DNA of 64,000 nt from an uncultured Sterolibacteriaceae bacterium (GTDB lineage Bacteria > Pseudomonadota > Gammaproteobacteria > Burkholderiales > Rhodocyclaceae). Position 1 is the first letter of the stretch. Each line of letters starts with the position of its first letter. The position numbers and the translations under genes are program-made. Where the stretch lies: positions 298,307-362,306 of the forward strand of contig CALARK010000012.1 of assembly GCA_937888595.1 (NCBI GenBank). The letters are read 5' to 3'. The notes beneath the pieces are model-generated. The model did not search any database. It was not told the DNA's origin and was given only the letters and a program-made list of their open reading frames with translations. This document shows, piece after piece, positions 17,163 through 25,474 of the stretch.

Positions 17163-18350
17163 TCAACCCACCAACCGGGCCGTCTCGGGATCGTAAAACA
17201 CACCCGCAATCGAACCGTCCAGAATGCGCCGCACCGCCTCGTCGATCACGTGGAGGGGTACCAGAAACCACTCTCTTGGCCTGACCGGACGCCCAAAGCG
17301 GTCTTCGATGGTCAGATCGAGTTGCGCCGCGCCGAACAAGCGGTGGAAGAGATTTTCCAGCTTGGTGCGGTTCAGGTTGTGCAGTTTGTAGGTCGCGACC
17401 ACCTCCACCTTCGCCAGCAAATAGGTAGCGTCATGCTCCGCGCCGGCGATGCGCGTCTCCACCTTGCCGCCGGTCACGCCGATCTTGTGGATCAACTCGC
17501 GGTGTGCGGCGATGAAAGGGTGAGTGGAAAAGCTGCGCAACACATAGATGGTGCCGGTTTCAATATCCTCAGGCTCCGGGGTGTCGCCAAACAACGGACC
17601 GGTATCGGCCTTGAGCAAGCGCCTCCCTACCGGCATGTCGCCATCCGGATAGAGCGAGCGGGATAGCGAACGAAGCAGCAAATCGGCTTCCGTGCCGTTG
17701 TCGAAAATGACCCGCAGGCGCGGGTTGTCGCGCCCGTCCTTGGTGATCGCGCCCGGTCCCGTTTCGGCAACATAGGCGACCTGTCCGCTGACGATAAAAA
17801 AGTCGCCGACCTCGATGCTGGCGTCCTTGCCAAACGGCCGGGTAAACCAGGAACCGTCCTTGAGGCCGGATTGGGCCTCCGCGAACAGGGGTGCGAAATG
17901 CCCGAAATCCTTGCAGGGCGTCCGATTGGCAACTTCCTCGGCCACGCGCTTTTCCACGCTGGAACGCACATGCCGCAGCACCGTGATGTCGTTTTCGGCG
18001 GGTTCGGCGGCGATTCCCAACTCGGCCAACAAGTCATCTTCATCCAGGCTATCGACATCCATCCGTGGCGAGGAAACATCAGCCAGCAAGCCAGGGACAT
18101 CCATTTCCGCTAGCAATGTTTTTGCTTCCGGCAATTGTCGAATTCGGTCCAGCCGCACGGCATACAGGCGCTCGAAAATGTCGCGGCCTTCGCCATGCTG
18201 CGGAGCACGGCCGTGGGTCTGATGAAAGCGCAGGATGTCCTCGAAGCCGGCGATGATGCGTTCCTCGCGCGGCGTTCGGCTGGCGGTTTTGATCGGGGCG
18301 ACCTCGACGCCCAAGGCTTCCAGCAGTTCGTCGTCGTCCATCTCAGCCAT
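17163..18350 (-). CDS. GIY-YIG nuclease family protein (T5orf172/MUG113 type)
   Basis: A 395-residue protein. Its C-terminal 130 residues form a GIY-YIG-like nuclease: GTIYVLRS (266-273) and HKIGVTGG (288-295) replace the GIY and YIG strands, R300 fits the catalytic arginine and E332 in KLENLFHRLF fits the metal-binding glutamate. The first 250 residues hold acidic repeats (DDDELLEALGVE at 5-16 and EDDLLAELGIA at 104-114) and a helical region probably for protein contacts or DNA binding. It overlaps the helicase gene by 8 bp, so both are translationally coupled. In this cassette it is the best candidate for the DNA-cleaving subunit. Confidence 0.8.
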   Translation of the reverse strand: MAEMDDDELLEALGVEVAPIKTASRTPREERIIAGFEDILRFHQTHGRAPQHGEGRDIFERLYAVRLDRIRQLPEAKTLLAEMDVPGLLADVSSPRMDVDSLDEDDLLAELGIAAEPAENDITVLRHVRSSVEKRVAEEVANRTPCKDFGHFAPLFAEAQSGLKDGSWFTRPFGKDASIEVGDFFIVSGQVAYVAETGPGAITKDGRDNPRLRVIFDNGTEADLLLRSLSRSLYPDGDMPVGRRLLKADTGPLFGDTPEPEDIETGTIYVLRSFSTHPFIAAHRELIHKIGVTGGKVETRIAGAEHDATYLLAKVEVVATYKLHNLNRTKLENLFHRLFGAAQLDLTIEDRFGRPVRPREWFLVPLHVIDEAVRRILDGSIAGVFYDPETARLVG

Positions 18351-20463
18351 TGCCAGCCATTCCTTTTGCTTCCGCCGCCTTGGCCTGGGCCCGGTAGCGC
18401 GCCAGCGCAGCCACGCCCTCCGCCATGCGTTTTTCCCAAGCGTCGGCGGAATTGATGTCCGGCAGGCGGCCACGTTCGTTCTTGAACAGTAAGGCGCGTT
18501 TCGCCAGGTCGCGGGCTTCGTCCTCGGGAATGCTCGCCTTCTTCGCGGCGATGCTGGCCTGCACCTGACGCAGCGACTTCTCGTCCATCGCCTTCGCCAG
18601 TACCGCATAGGCGGCGTCGAAGGGATTGATGCGGTCGATCAGGTCGATATCCAGATCGCGCACATTGACGAATTTGCGCACGCCATCCAGCAAGGCGGTA
18701 TTGCCCACATTGTCTTGTGCCGTGCCGTCGGCATCGGCCTGCGCCAGGGCCAGCTTGGCCTGCTGGGTGATGTTCATCGCAGCGATGGCGTGCTGGCGAA
18801 TTGCTTCCTGATCGGTCTCGCTCAAGTCCGGGTAGCGCTCGCGTACGATCTTACCCATGCGCAACTGCGTTAGCTCTTCGGGCAAGGTGTTTTCCTGGTC
18901 GAACAAACCGCGCTCCAGCGCGGTCTTGTCCTGCAAAAAGCTGGTGACGACCTCGTTCAGGTCTTCCTTGCAGATGCGCGTGGCTTCGGGGCTTTCGGGT
19001 TTGACCAAGCCGTTGATCTCGACATGAATCTCGCCGGTGTCCCGGTTGACGCCAATGTTGTGAGCGCCTTCCTGATACCCCGCTTCGCCGTAGTCGAATC
19101 CCGCCTGCGGGCCGGCGTTCTTCGGCGTGAACTCGTAGCGCGGTGCCAGCACCTGTTCCATCAGCAGGCTGGCGGAAATGGCTTTCAGCATGTCGTTCAC
19201 CGCCTCGGCCACGGCCGCCTGTTCGGCCGTCGGTTCGGCGATCAGGTTGGTGAAGCGCGCCCGCTCCTTGCCCTCGGCATCGCGGGTGGCACGGCCGATG
19301 ATTTGCACGATCTCGGTCAGGCTGCTGCGATAGCCGATGGTCAGCGCATGCTCGCACCAGATCCAGTCGAAGCCTTCTTTTGCCATGCCCAGTGCGATGA
19401 TGATGTCCACATGGTCGCGGTTGTTCTTCTGCGCCGGGTCTTTCAGCGCCGCCAGCACGCGGGAGCGCTGGGCCAGATCGCTGTCGTCCACCAGGTCGGC
19501 CACTTTCAGCACGCGGCCCGACGGGGTTTGTATCTGGTGGAAGCCGCTGGCCGGGTCGATGCCCTTCCATTCCCCCAGCGCGTGCATGATCTCGTTCACC
19601 TCGCGTTCCTTGTCCTTCAGGCTTTCGCGGGCATTCACGTTGGGAATGTGGACAATGGTTTTCAGCGCCGGGTCCAACACCTTCTCCACGGCCTCCACAT
19701 AGCGGCCCGTGTAGAAGAAGTAGCCGATATCCAGCGACTTGAGCCAGCGGTAGCCGTTGAGCTGCTCGTAATAGGTGTAGGTGATCGTCTCGAAGCGCGC
19801 CTCGTCTGCCGGCGCCAGCACCGCCACGCTGTCGCCTCGGAAATAGGAACCGGTCATGGCGACCAGATGCACCTTGTCGCGGGCGATGAACGCTCCCAAC
19901 TGGCTACCCAGCTTGCTGTCCGGGTCACTGGAAACGTGGTGAAACTCGTCGATGGCGACCAGCCGCTCGTCGAAAGCCTCAACCCCAAGCTCATCCACCG
20001 CGAAGCGGAAGGTGGCGTGGGTGCAGACCAGCGCCTTGTCGTTGCTCGCCAGAAACTGGCGCACCGCGTCTACTTTGGATTTCGCCACGCGCGGCTCATC
20101 GACACCGGGCGCGTTGCACAGGTTCCACTGCGGCGCCACCTGCCAATCCCAATAGAAGCCGGACTCGGAGAGCGGCTCGTCCGCAAAACTGCCGCCGATG
20201 GAACGCTCCGGCACCACCACGATGGCCTGCCGCAAGCCCTGGTTGTGGAGCTTGTCCAGCGCGATGAACATCAAGGCGCGCGACTTGCCCGAGGCCGGCG
20301 GCGACTTGATGAGCAGATATTGCTCGCCGCGCTTGGCGTAGGCGCGCTCCTGCATGGCGCGCATGCCCAGTTCGTTGGATTTGCTCGACGCGCCCGTGCG
20401 TGCCGTGGTGATGGATACCGAAGGAACGGTGTAGGCGTTAGTCGGGTTGGTCGTGGCGCTCAT
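18343..20463 (-). CDS. DEAD/DEAH-type superfamily 2 helicase of the cassette
   Basis: A 706-residue SF2 ATPase. Walker A is SPPASGKS at 54-61, the Walker B/DEAD-type box is IDEFHH at 171-176, motif III is MTGSYF at 203-208 and motif VI is QIIGRATRDAEG at 387-398. The box DEFH rather than DEAD or DEAH is unusual but occurs in restriction-type helicases. The C-terminal 280 residues are helical and show no recognised domain. The start follows a 200-bp spacer with tandem 10-bp repeats. It could translocate along DNA for the methylase/nuclease pair, as in type I or type III restriction, although the fused HsdR or Res nuclease domain is absent. Confidence 0.82.
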   Translation of the reverse strand: MSATTNPTNAYTVPSVSITTARTGASSKSNELGMRAMQERAYAKRGEQYLLIKSPPASGKSRALMFIALDKLHNQGLRQAIVVVPERSIGGSFADEPLSESGFYWDWQVAPQWNLCNAPGVDEPRVAKSKVDAVRQFLASNDKALVCTHATFRFAVDELGVEAFDERLVAIDEFHHVSSDPDSKLGSQLGAFIARDKVHLVAMTGSYFRGDSVAVLAPADEARFETITYTYYEQLNGYRWLKSLDIGYFFYTGRYVEAVEKVLDPALKTIVHIPNVNARESLKDKEREVNEIMHALGEWKGIDPASGFHQIQTPSGRVLKVADLVDDSDLAQRSRVLAALKDPAQKNNRDHVDIIIALGMAKEGFDWIWCEHALTIGYRSSLTEIVQIIGRATRDAEGKERARFTNLIAEPTAEQAAVAEAVNDMLKAISASLLMEQVLAPRYEFTPKNAGPQAGFDYGEAGYQEGAHNIGVNRDTGEIHVEINGLVKPESPEATRICKEDLNEVVTSFLQDKTALERGLFDQENTLPEELTQLRMGKIVRERYPDLSETDQEAIRQHAIAAMNITQQAKLALAQADADGTAQDNVGNTALLDGVRKFVNVRDLDIDLIDRINPFDAAYAVLAKAMDEKSLRQVQASIAAKKASIPEDEARDLAKRALLFKNERGRLPDINSADAWEKRMAEGVAALARYRAQAKAAEAKGMAGNG

Positions 20464-20504
20464 AGTGTTCGTTCAAGCGAAAGTGGACTTTGGGCGGCGC
20501 TCAT
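20460..20504 (-). CDS. Possible 14-codon leader ORF coupled to the helicase
   Basis: An ATG in the 10-bp repeat array opens a frame encoding MSAAQSPLSLERTL whose TGA overlaps the helicase ATG (ATGA). If translated, it would couple helicase expression to translation of the repeat region. No strong Shine-Dalgarno precedes it, so this is a suggestion from geometry only. Confidence 0.25.
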   Translation of the reverse strand: MSAAQSPLSLERTL

Positions 20505-20538
20505 ATCGGCTCATAACAGCTCATATCGGCTCATATCG
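20499..20538. repeat. Four tandem 10-bp repeats upstream of the helicase gene
   Basis: Four successive units of GCTCATATCG (the second reads GCTCATAACA) lie 36-75 bp before the helicase start. One unit per helical turn suggests a protein-binding array. Related GGCTCAT units recur at 20670-20690, at the end of the upstream ATP-binding gene. The 200-bp spacer 20464-20664 is AT-richer than its surroundings and is the only sizeable gap in the cassette, so it probably holds an internal promoter. Confidence 0.6.
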
Positions 20539-20664
20539 AATCAAAACCTTTTTGCCCAAACGGACTATTTAACCCATTGTTAACTATGTGTTTCAAAAAC
20601 TATCGAGCGAATTTCAGCGGGCAGAATCAAAACTCGATCAAAATGTTCCAGCACGTCTGGCGGC

Positions 20665-22356
20665 TCATAGCGGCTCATTCTCGCTCAAGGTGTAGAACGC
20701 CCCACGCCGCTCGCCATGCTGCACCAGCCTGCCTTCGTCCTTGAGTCGCTTCAACAATTTGGCGGCCTGATCTCCAGTCAGATGGCACAGCTCCATGACC
20801 TCATTGCGGCGGATTTCCCGATGATGCTGGAGATGTCCCAACACCATCTGCTCATGCTGCAAACGACTGAACCCCGCCTGCCGGGTGTAGGCCACCTGCT
20901 TGCCCTTGGCCCGATAGACCTCCGCCGATAGCGTATAGCTGCGGTTGCGCGTATTGCCGTGAGGCTGCACCAATCCGGCCTCGACCAATCGTTCCAGCGT
21001 TCGCTTCGCCTGGGACTGATCGCGATGGATGTGCCCGGCCAATTCCTCCACGTCCAGGCGCTTCTGCTCGCGCAACGCGGCCAGTGCAATCAGGCTGTCG
21101 ATGGGCAGTACGGCCCCGCCTTGTCGGCTTTCCTGCTCGACCACCAGTTCCAGGAAAACCTCGTCCGCTTCCACGGTCGCCAGTTGCAAAACAACGTTAT
21201 TGCTATCGGTGCGGCTGTAATCAGGTTCCGGCCTGCCAAAGCGCAACATGCCGCGATAGATTTTGTCCACCCCGCGTCCCGAACGCTCGACGACGCCGAT
21301 ACGCTTCATGGCATCGGCCAAAGCCGGGTTGCGCGGGCGTGGTTCGGTCGTTAGCAAGTTATGGACCGTCACGCCCTCCATCAATCCCCCCGGATTGCTG
21401 ACTGTCAGTCCGTGATCGTCCAGTCGCACATGGACAGCGCCGATACGGTGGTAGTCGCGATGCACCAACGCGTTGGCCACGGCTTCTCGGAACGCGCCGA
21501 TGTCCACCTTGGGGACGGGAACGCGGAACAGGCCGATCTGAACTTCATTCTCCGGGTTGTAGGGGCGAAAGTTGGTCTCCAGCCATTCCAATGCCTTCAG
21601 CAAGGGGTAACGCTGAAACTCGTTGAAAGAGACGGCTTCGCGAGACAGCACCTGGAACGCCAGTTCGTGTGTGGGCACGAGTTCGCGTAACGCACTCTCG
21701 CGGCCAATCACCAACAGGCCGGTCAGTGTTGGCACGCGCGTCCCTTGCCCAGCCCGGGTGGTGAACCCGAGTGCGCCGTCCAGCGCCTCGTCATCCAGTT
21801 CCAACAATACCCGGTCGCCGCCGAACTTCTGAATTGCCTGGCGCAGCCGCTCGCGCTCCAGCGGATCGAAATCGGCCAGTGTGGCCCCGGCCACCGGCTG
21901 CGCCGATACATCCGTCAGGCCAAAGCTCGATGCCCGGCTAACCCGGTCGTGCGGCAACATGGGCACGCATTCGGGCGTGCCATCGTGCTTGATGCGGCGG
22001 CGCAGATATACGCCCGCTGTCGTCGCCACTTCGGATTGTGATTTGGAAACCGCAATTCGGGCGACGCGGCAGCCCGAAACCTCCAGGGCCTCCACCGTCA
22101 CGCCCAGGGCTGGCGAGGTTCTGGCGGCCACCAAACCTGGCAAGCCGCCCAGATTCCGGTGGGCCTCATGCAGGCCCGTCGGCGTGCCGTCGTCCTCCAC
22201 GCCCAGCCAGAATTCACCGCCCTCGGTATTCGCCAGACACACCAGGGCTTCCACCAGTTCATCGTCGGACAGGCGCTTGCGGTCGCTCTTGAATTCCACC
22301 GTCAGCGATTCGGCACGTGGCAACGGCGGGGTGGAATGTGGCTTTCCCGTACTCAT
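20665..22356 (-). CDS. AlbA_2 (Schlafen-like) domain and ATP-binding protein with winged helix
   Basis: A 563-residue protein. Residues about 15-130 match the AlbA_2/Schlafen-type domain (ESLTVEFKSDRKRLSDDELVEALVCLANTEGG, with the E-F-K core). Residues about 270-400 form a GHKL-like ATP-binding region (FREAVANALVHRDYHRIGAVHVR and ERSGRGVDKIYRGM). The last 150 residues carry winged-helix segments (RNEVMELCHLTGDQAAKLLKRLKDEGRLV). Such proteins are often called transcriptional regulators or defence accessory ATPases. The start overlaps the methyltransferase stop by 4 bp, so it is made with the methylase. A regulator of the cassette or an effector are both possible. Confidence 0.8.
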   Translation of the reverse strand: MSTGKPHSTPPLPRAESLTVEFKSDRKRLSDDELVEALVCLANTEGGEFWLGVEDDGTPTGLHEAHRNLGGLPGLVAARTSPALGVTVEALEVSGCRVARIAVSKSQSEVATTAGVYLRRRIKHDGTPECVPMLPHDRVSRASSFGLTDVSAQPVAGATLADFDPLERERLRQAIQKFGGDRVLLELDDEALDGALGFTTRAGQGTRVPTLTGLLVIGRESALRELVPTHELAFQVLSREAVSFNEFQRYPLLKALEWLETNFRPYNPENEVQIGLFRVPVPKVDIGAFREAVANALVHRDYHRIGAVHVRLDDHGLTVSNPGGLMEGVTVHNLLTTEPRPRNPALADAMKRIGVVERSGRGVDKIYRGMLRFGRPEPDYSRTDSNNVVLQLATVEADEVFLELVVEQESRQGGAVLPIDSLIALAALREQKRLDVEELAGHIHRDQSQAKRTLERLVEAGLVQPHGNTRNRSYTLSAEVYRAKGKQVAYTRQAGFSRLQHEQMVLGHLQHHREIRRNEVMELCHLTGDQAAKLLKRLKDEGRLVQHGERRGAFYTLSENEPL

Positions 22357-25148
22357 GTTTTCTTCCCTCTGGTCGCTTTCTTCGCGGGCGCCTTGTTGGC
22401 CGCCGCCGTCATCTTCGTATACAGCTCGAACAGCTTCTCCAACCGCTCGGTGTCGTTCCTGAAACGGCGGCCGATGTAGATGCGCTCCAGCACCTCGTCG
22501 TTGCGCTCGTGGGCGTGGCGCAGGTTTTCCGGCATCTTCTCCGGGTCGTAGAGGTCGGCGATAGTGGCCGGGAAATGCGCCTCGCGGGCAAGCAGGATGT
22601 TCTCGGCGCAGGCGGTCAGGTCGGCCTTGTTCTGCTCGGTGAGCAGCGGCACGGGGAAGGTGTTCCAGCCGAGGGTGTTGGAGTACGAAAAACGCATCTC
22701 AAGGCGAACGCAGACTGCACCAATCCAGACCCAGTGCAGGCGCGAGGCGATGAGCGCCATGTTCCAGAGGGGGGCATCGTAGAGGGCGAAGTTTCGGTCG
22801 CCAACTATGAAATCCGAAGTCAGATAATCCACCGGCAGATAGGGGCGGTTTTCCGATGAAACTCGCGGCACAACGATGGCGGTTTCTTTTGCTGAACCTG
22901 CAATCTGCACGAAGCGATGTGGTTGCTTGGCGAATGTCCGCGTAGATTCTGCGTCGGATTTGCTGCGGTTCTCTGCCACCAGCTTGAGACGTTGCGCGAT
23001 GAATTCACTTTGCTTTGCGGCGTCGACCTCGCCGTCCGCAATCCACAAGCAATAACGCAGCTTGCCGTTAATCAACTCTTCCGAGCCCACGAATCGCTTG
23101 ATGAAAGGTCGCGCCGCCGTATCGTCAGCGCCGACTTTCGCCGCCAAGTCGCTATCTAGAAACAAATGACCACCGTCGCGCGGCATGTTGCCGAACAGCA
23201 TGGGCGACTGTTCGCCGATGGGCTCAGTGGCTTTCTGCACATAAGCCAAGCTGTCCGGCACCAGATACGGGCCGATGGCCGAGCATTGCTTCACTAAGTC
23301 GCCTTCGTATAGGAACTTCGGCGCGGCTGATTTCTTGCCTAAGCCAACGATGACCACAGTCACCCCTGCGTTGTTACTGGCGAGATTGGCCCACTTGAAC
23401 GAAGTGTGCGCAAAGCGAATTTCGCAGCCACGCTCAAACGCCACCGGCCATACGTCGATGGCTTGCTGGCCTTGGCATACGCTGTTGGTTGCCACGAAAG
23501 CGGACATCGCATTCGGCACTTTGTCTGCGTAATCGAAAAACCGCGCGAACCATCCGGTCACAAAGTCGGTGGTCTTGGCGAGCTTGGGGTGCTTGCTCCA
23601 TGCGTTTGCAAGATCGGCTTTCTGCTCGTCCGTTTGCCACTTGCTGCCGCGATAGGGTGGATTCCCGCAGATATACGTCTCACCGCCTTCGTTCTTGAAC
23701 TCGATCTCCGCTTGTTCCACCGGCGTGCCGAATAGGTCATCCGACAGCACCTTCACGCGCCTCCCTGTCGACGGGCACACACTCAACCAATCCAGTCGCA
23801 ATGCGTTATCGCAGCGAATCCAGTTTTCGGCGTCCAGCGGCAGGAAGTCTTGCAGCGCATCCTTCTGCCCGCGATAGAGCACGTCGCATTGATACTCAGC
23901 GATGATGAGGGCGAGGCGGGCGATTTCGGCGGGGAAGTCGCGGAGTTCGATGCCGCGAAAATTGGTGAGGGGGATTTCGGATTTCAGGTGCAGTTCGTTC
24001 CGGCGGCGGTTGATTTCGGCTTCGATCTCGCGCATCTGTTTGTAGGCGATGACGAGGAAATTGCCGCTACCGCAGGCCGGGTCGAAGACGCGGATGCGGG
24101 CCATGCGTTTGCGCAGGTTGAGCAGCTTGCGTTCGTTGTCGCCGGCCTCGGCCAGTTGCGCGCGCAGCTCGTCGAGGAATAGCGGGTTCAACACCTTGAG
24201 GATGTTGGGCACGCTGGTGTAGTGCATGCCGAGCGCGCCGCGCTCTTCGTCGTCGGCCACGGCCTGGATCATGCTGCCGAAGATGTCGGGGTTGATCTGC
24301 TTCCAGTTGAGGTTTCCGGCGTGGATCAGGTAGGTGCGCGCCATGCGGGTGAAGCGCGGGACATCGGTGCTGCCGGAGAACAGACCGCCATTCACATAGG
24401 GAAAGCCGTTGGCCCAGTTCGGCAGGCGGGGCTGCACATTGGCGCGTTCGCTGCTCCTGATGTTCATGGCGCGAAAGATTTCGGACAGCACCGCATGGGT
24501 GTTGCTGCCGTCGCGCTCGCTCATCTGCTCGACGGTGTGGGTGAACAGGCCCTCGCCGTTGAAGATGTCGGTGTCTTCGGCGAAAAAGCAGAACACCAGC
24601 CGGGCCATGAAGTGGTTCATGTCGGGGCGGCGTTCGTTCGCGGCCCAGTCCGGGTTTTCGCGCAGCAGTTCGACGTAGAGCTTGTTCAGCCGCCCGGTGG
24701 CGCGCACGTCGACGGGGTTGTCCTTGATCTCCTTGATGGTGGAGATGCCGGCCAGCGGCAGGAAGAAACCGAAATGATCGGGGAAGTCGGGATAGGCGCA
24801 GGCGATGGTTTCGCCCGCATTTCCACCGCTTACCAGTTCTTCCGCTTCGAGCGTCTGGCCGTCGGTGGCGAGGATGAATTTGGCCTTTGCCTTGACGGTC
24901 GCCGGGCTGGCGCGCAGGGCCTTGAGGGTTGTGCCGACGGCACCGGGCGGACAGGTGGCGATATGGATGTTATTGCCCTGAAGCACGCCGCCAGGGAGGT
25001 CCGATTTGTTGCTGTTGCCGGCGCGCAAGCGCTTGAGGGCGGTGTCCTTGTGGCCGAAGGCGGCGAGAAAGGCGAACGGGAACTCCGCCGCGTCGAAGGG
25101 GGCGAGGGCCAAATCCGACAGGGCGGCTTCGATTTCTACTGCATTCAT
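22353..25148 (-). CDS. Class I SAM-dependent DNA methyltransferase (MmeI/YeeA-like)
   Basis: A 931-residue N6-adenine-type DNA methyltransferase. Motif X-like GMHYTS is at 307-312, SAM-binding motif I FDPACGSGNFL at 355-365, and catalytic motif IV NPPY at 496-499. A specificity-type region follows motif IV (about 600-860, with SEELINGKLRYCLWI). The first 300 residues resemble the MmeI-family N-terminus, but no PD-ExK pair is evident, unlike true type IIL enzymes, so it looks like modification only. It overlaps mrpC by 4 bp (ATGA), with GGGGA as ribosome site. KVGADDTA near residue 672 may be a degenerate interspersed-repeat copy. Confidence 0.85.
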   Translation of the reverse strand: MNAVEIEAALSDLALAPFDAAEFPFAFLAAFGHKDTALKRLRAGNSNKSDLPGGVLQGNNIHIATCPPGAVGTTLKALRASPATVKAKAKFILATDGQTLEAEELVSGGNAGETIACAYPDFPDHFGFFLPLAGISTIKEIKDNPVDVRATGRLNKLYVELLRENPDWAANERRPDMNHFMARLVFCFFAEDTDIFNGEGLFTHTVEQMSERDGSNTHAVLSEIFRAMNIRSSERANVQPRLPNWANGFPYVNGGLFSGSTDVPRFTRMARTYLIHAGNLNWKQINPDIFGSMIQAVADDEERGALGMHYTSVPNILKVLNPLFLDELRAQLAEAGDNERKLLNLRKRMARIRVFDPACGSGNFLVIAYKQMREIEAEINRRRNELHLKSEIPLTNFRGIELRDFPAEIARLALIIAEYQCDVLYRGQKDALQDFLPLDAENWIRCDNALRLDWLSVCPSTGRRVKVLSDDLFGTPVEQAEIEFKNEGGETYICGNPPYRGSKWQTDEQKADLANAWSKHPKLAKTTDFVTGWFARFFDYADKVPNAMSAFVATNSVCQGQQAIDVWPVAFERGCEIRFAHTSFKWANLASNNAGVTVVIVGLGKKSAAPKFLYEGDLVKQCSAIGPYLVPDSLAYVQKATEPIGEQSPMLFGNMPRDGGHLFLDSDLAAKVGADDTAARPFIKRFVGSEELINGKLRYCLWIADGEVDAAKQSEFIAQRLKLVAENRSKSDAESTRTFAKQPHRFVQIAGSAKETAIVVPRVSSENRPYLPVDYLTSDFIVGDRNFALYDAPLWNMALIASRLHWVWIGAVCVRLEMRFSYSNTLGWNTFPVPLLTEQNKADLTACAENILLAREAHFPATIADLYDPEKMPENLRHAHERNDEVLERIYIGRRFRNDTERLEKLFELYTKMTAAANKAPAKKATRGKKT

Positions 25149-25474
25149 AAGGCATCCCCGCGGCCATCCACATGGTCGTTGCCCAGTTCGGCGCGCGCGC
25201 GCAGCGCCAGCATGATGACGAAGGCGGTCATCGCGAAGCCGATGACGATGGCGGTGAGCACCAGCGCCTGCGGCAGCGGATCCGTATAGGAGGCCCCCGC
25301 GGAGATCACCGGCGGCTGGCCGATCGCCAGCCGGCCGGTGGAAAACAGGAAGAGGTTGACGGCGTAGGAGAGCAGCGTCAGTCCCAGCACCACCGGGAAG
25401 GTATGCGCGCGCAGCACCAGATACACGCCGCAGCCGGTCAACGTGCCGATGGCGAGGGCGATCAGCGTCTCCAT
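25145..25474 (-). CDS. mrpC: Na+/H+ antiporter Mrp complex subunit C (NuoK-like)
   Basis: A 109-residue, three-helix NuoK-like subunit, starting METLIALAIGTLTGCGVYLVL. The MrpC signature DPLPQALVLTAIVIGFAMTAF lies near residues 68-88. It overlaps the mrpA stop by 1 bp and the DNA methyltransferase start by 4 bp. In an intact operon mrpD would follow at once; here it is 8 kb further on. Confidence 0.93.
   Translation of the reverse strand: METLIALAIGTLTGCGVYLVLRAHTFPVVLGLTLLSYAVNLFLFSTGRLAIGQPPVISAGASYTDPLPQALVLTAIVIGFAMTAFVIMLALRARAELGNDHVDGRGDAL

Noticed and set aside
20499..20538. The 10-bp repeats as a CRISPR array
   Set aside because: Units are contiguous with no spacers and are far too short; no cas genes.
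23115..23140. Possible interspersed repeat inside the cassette methyltransferase (KVGADDTA)
   Set aside because: Four mismatches in 23 bases in a foreign-looking gene; not counted as a firm copy, though worth rechecking by whole-genome comparison.
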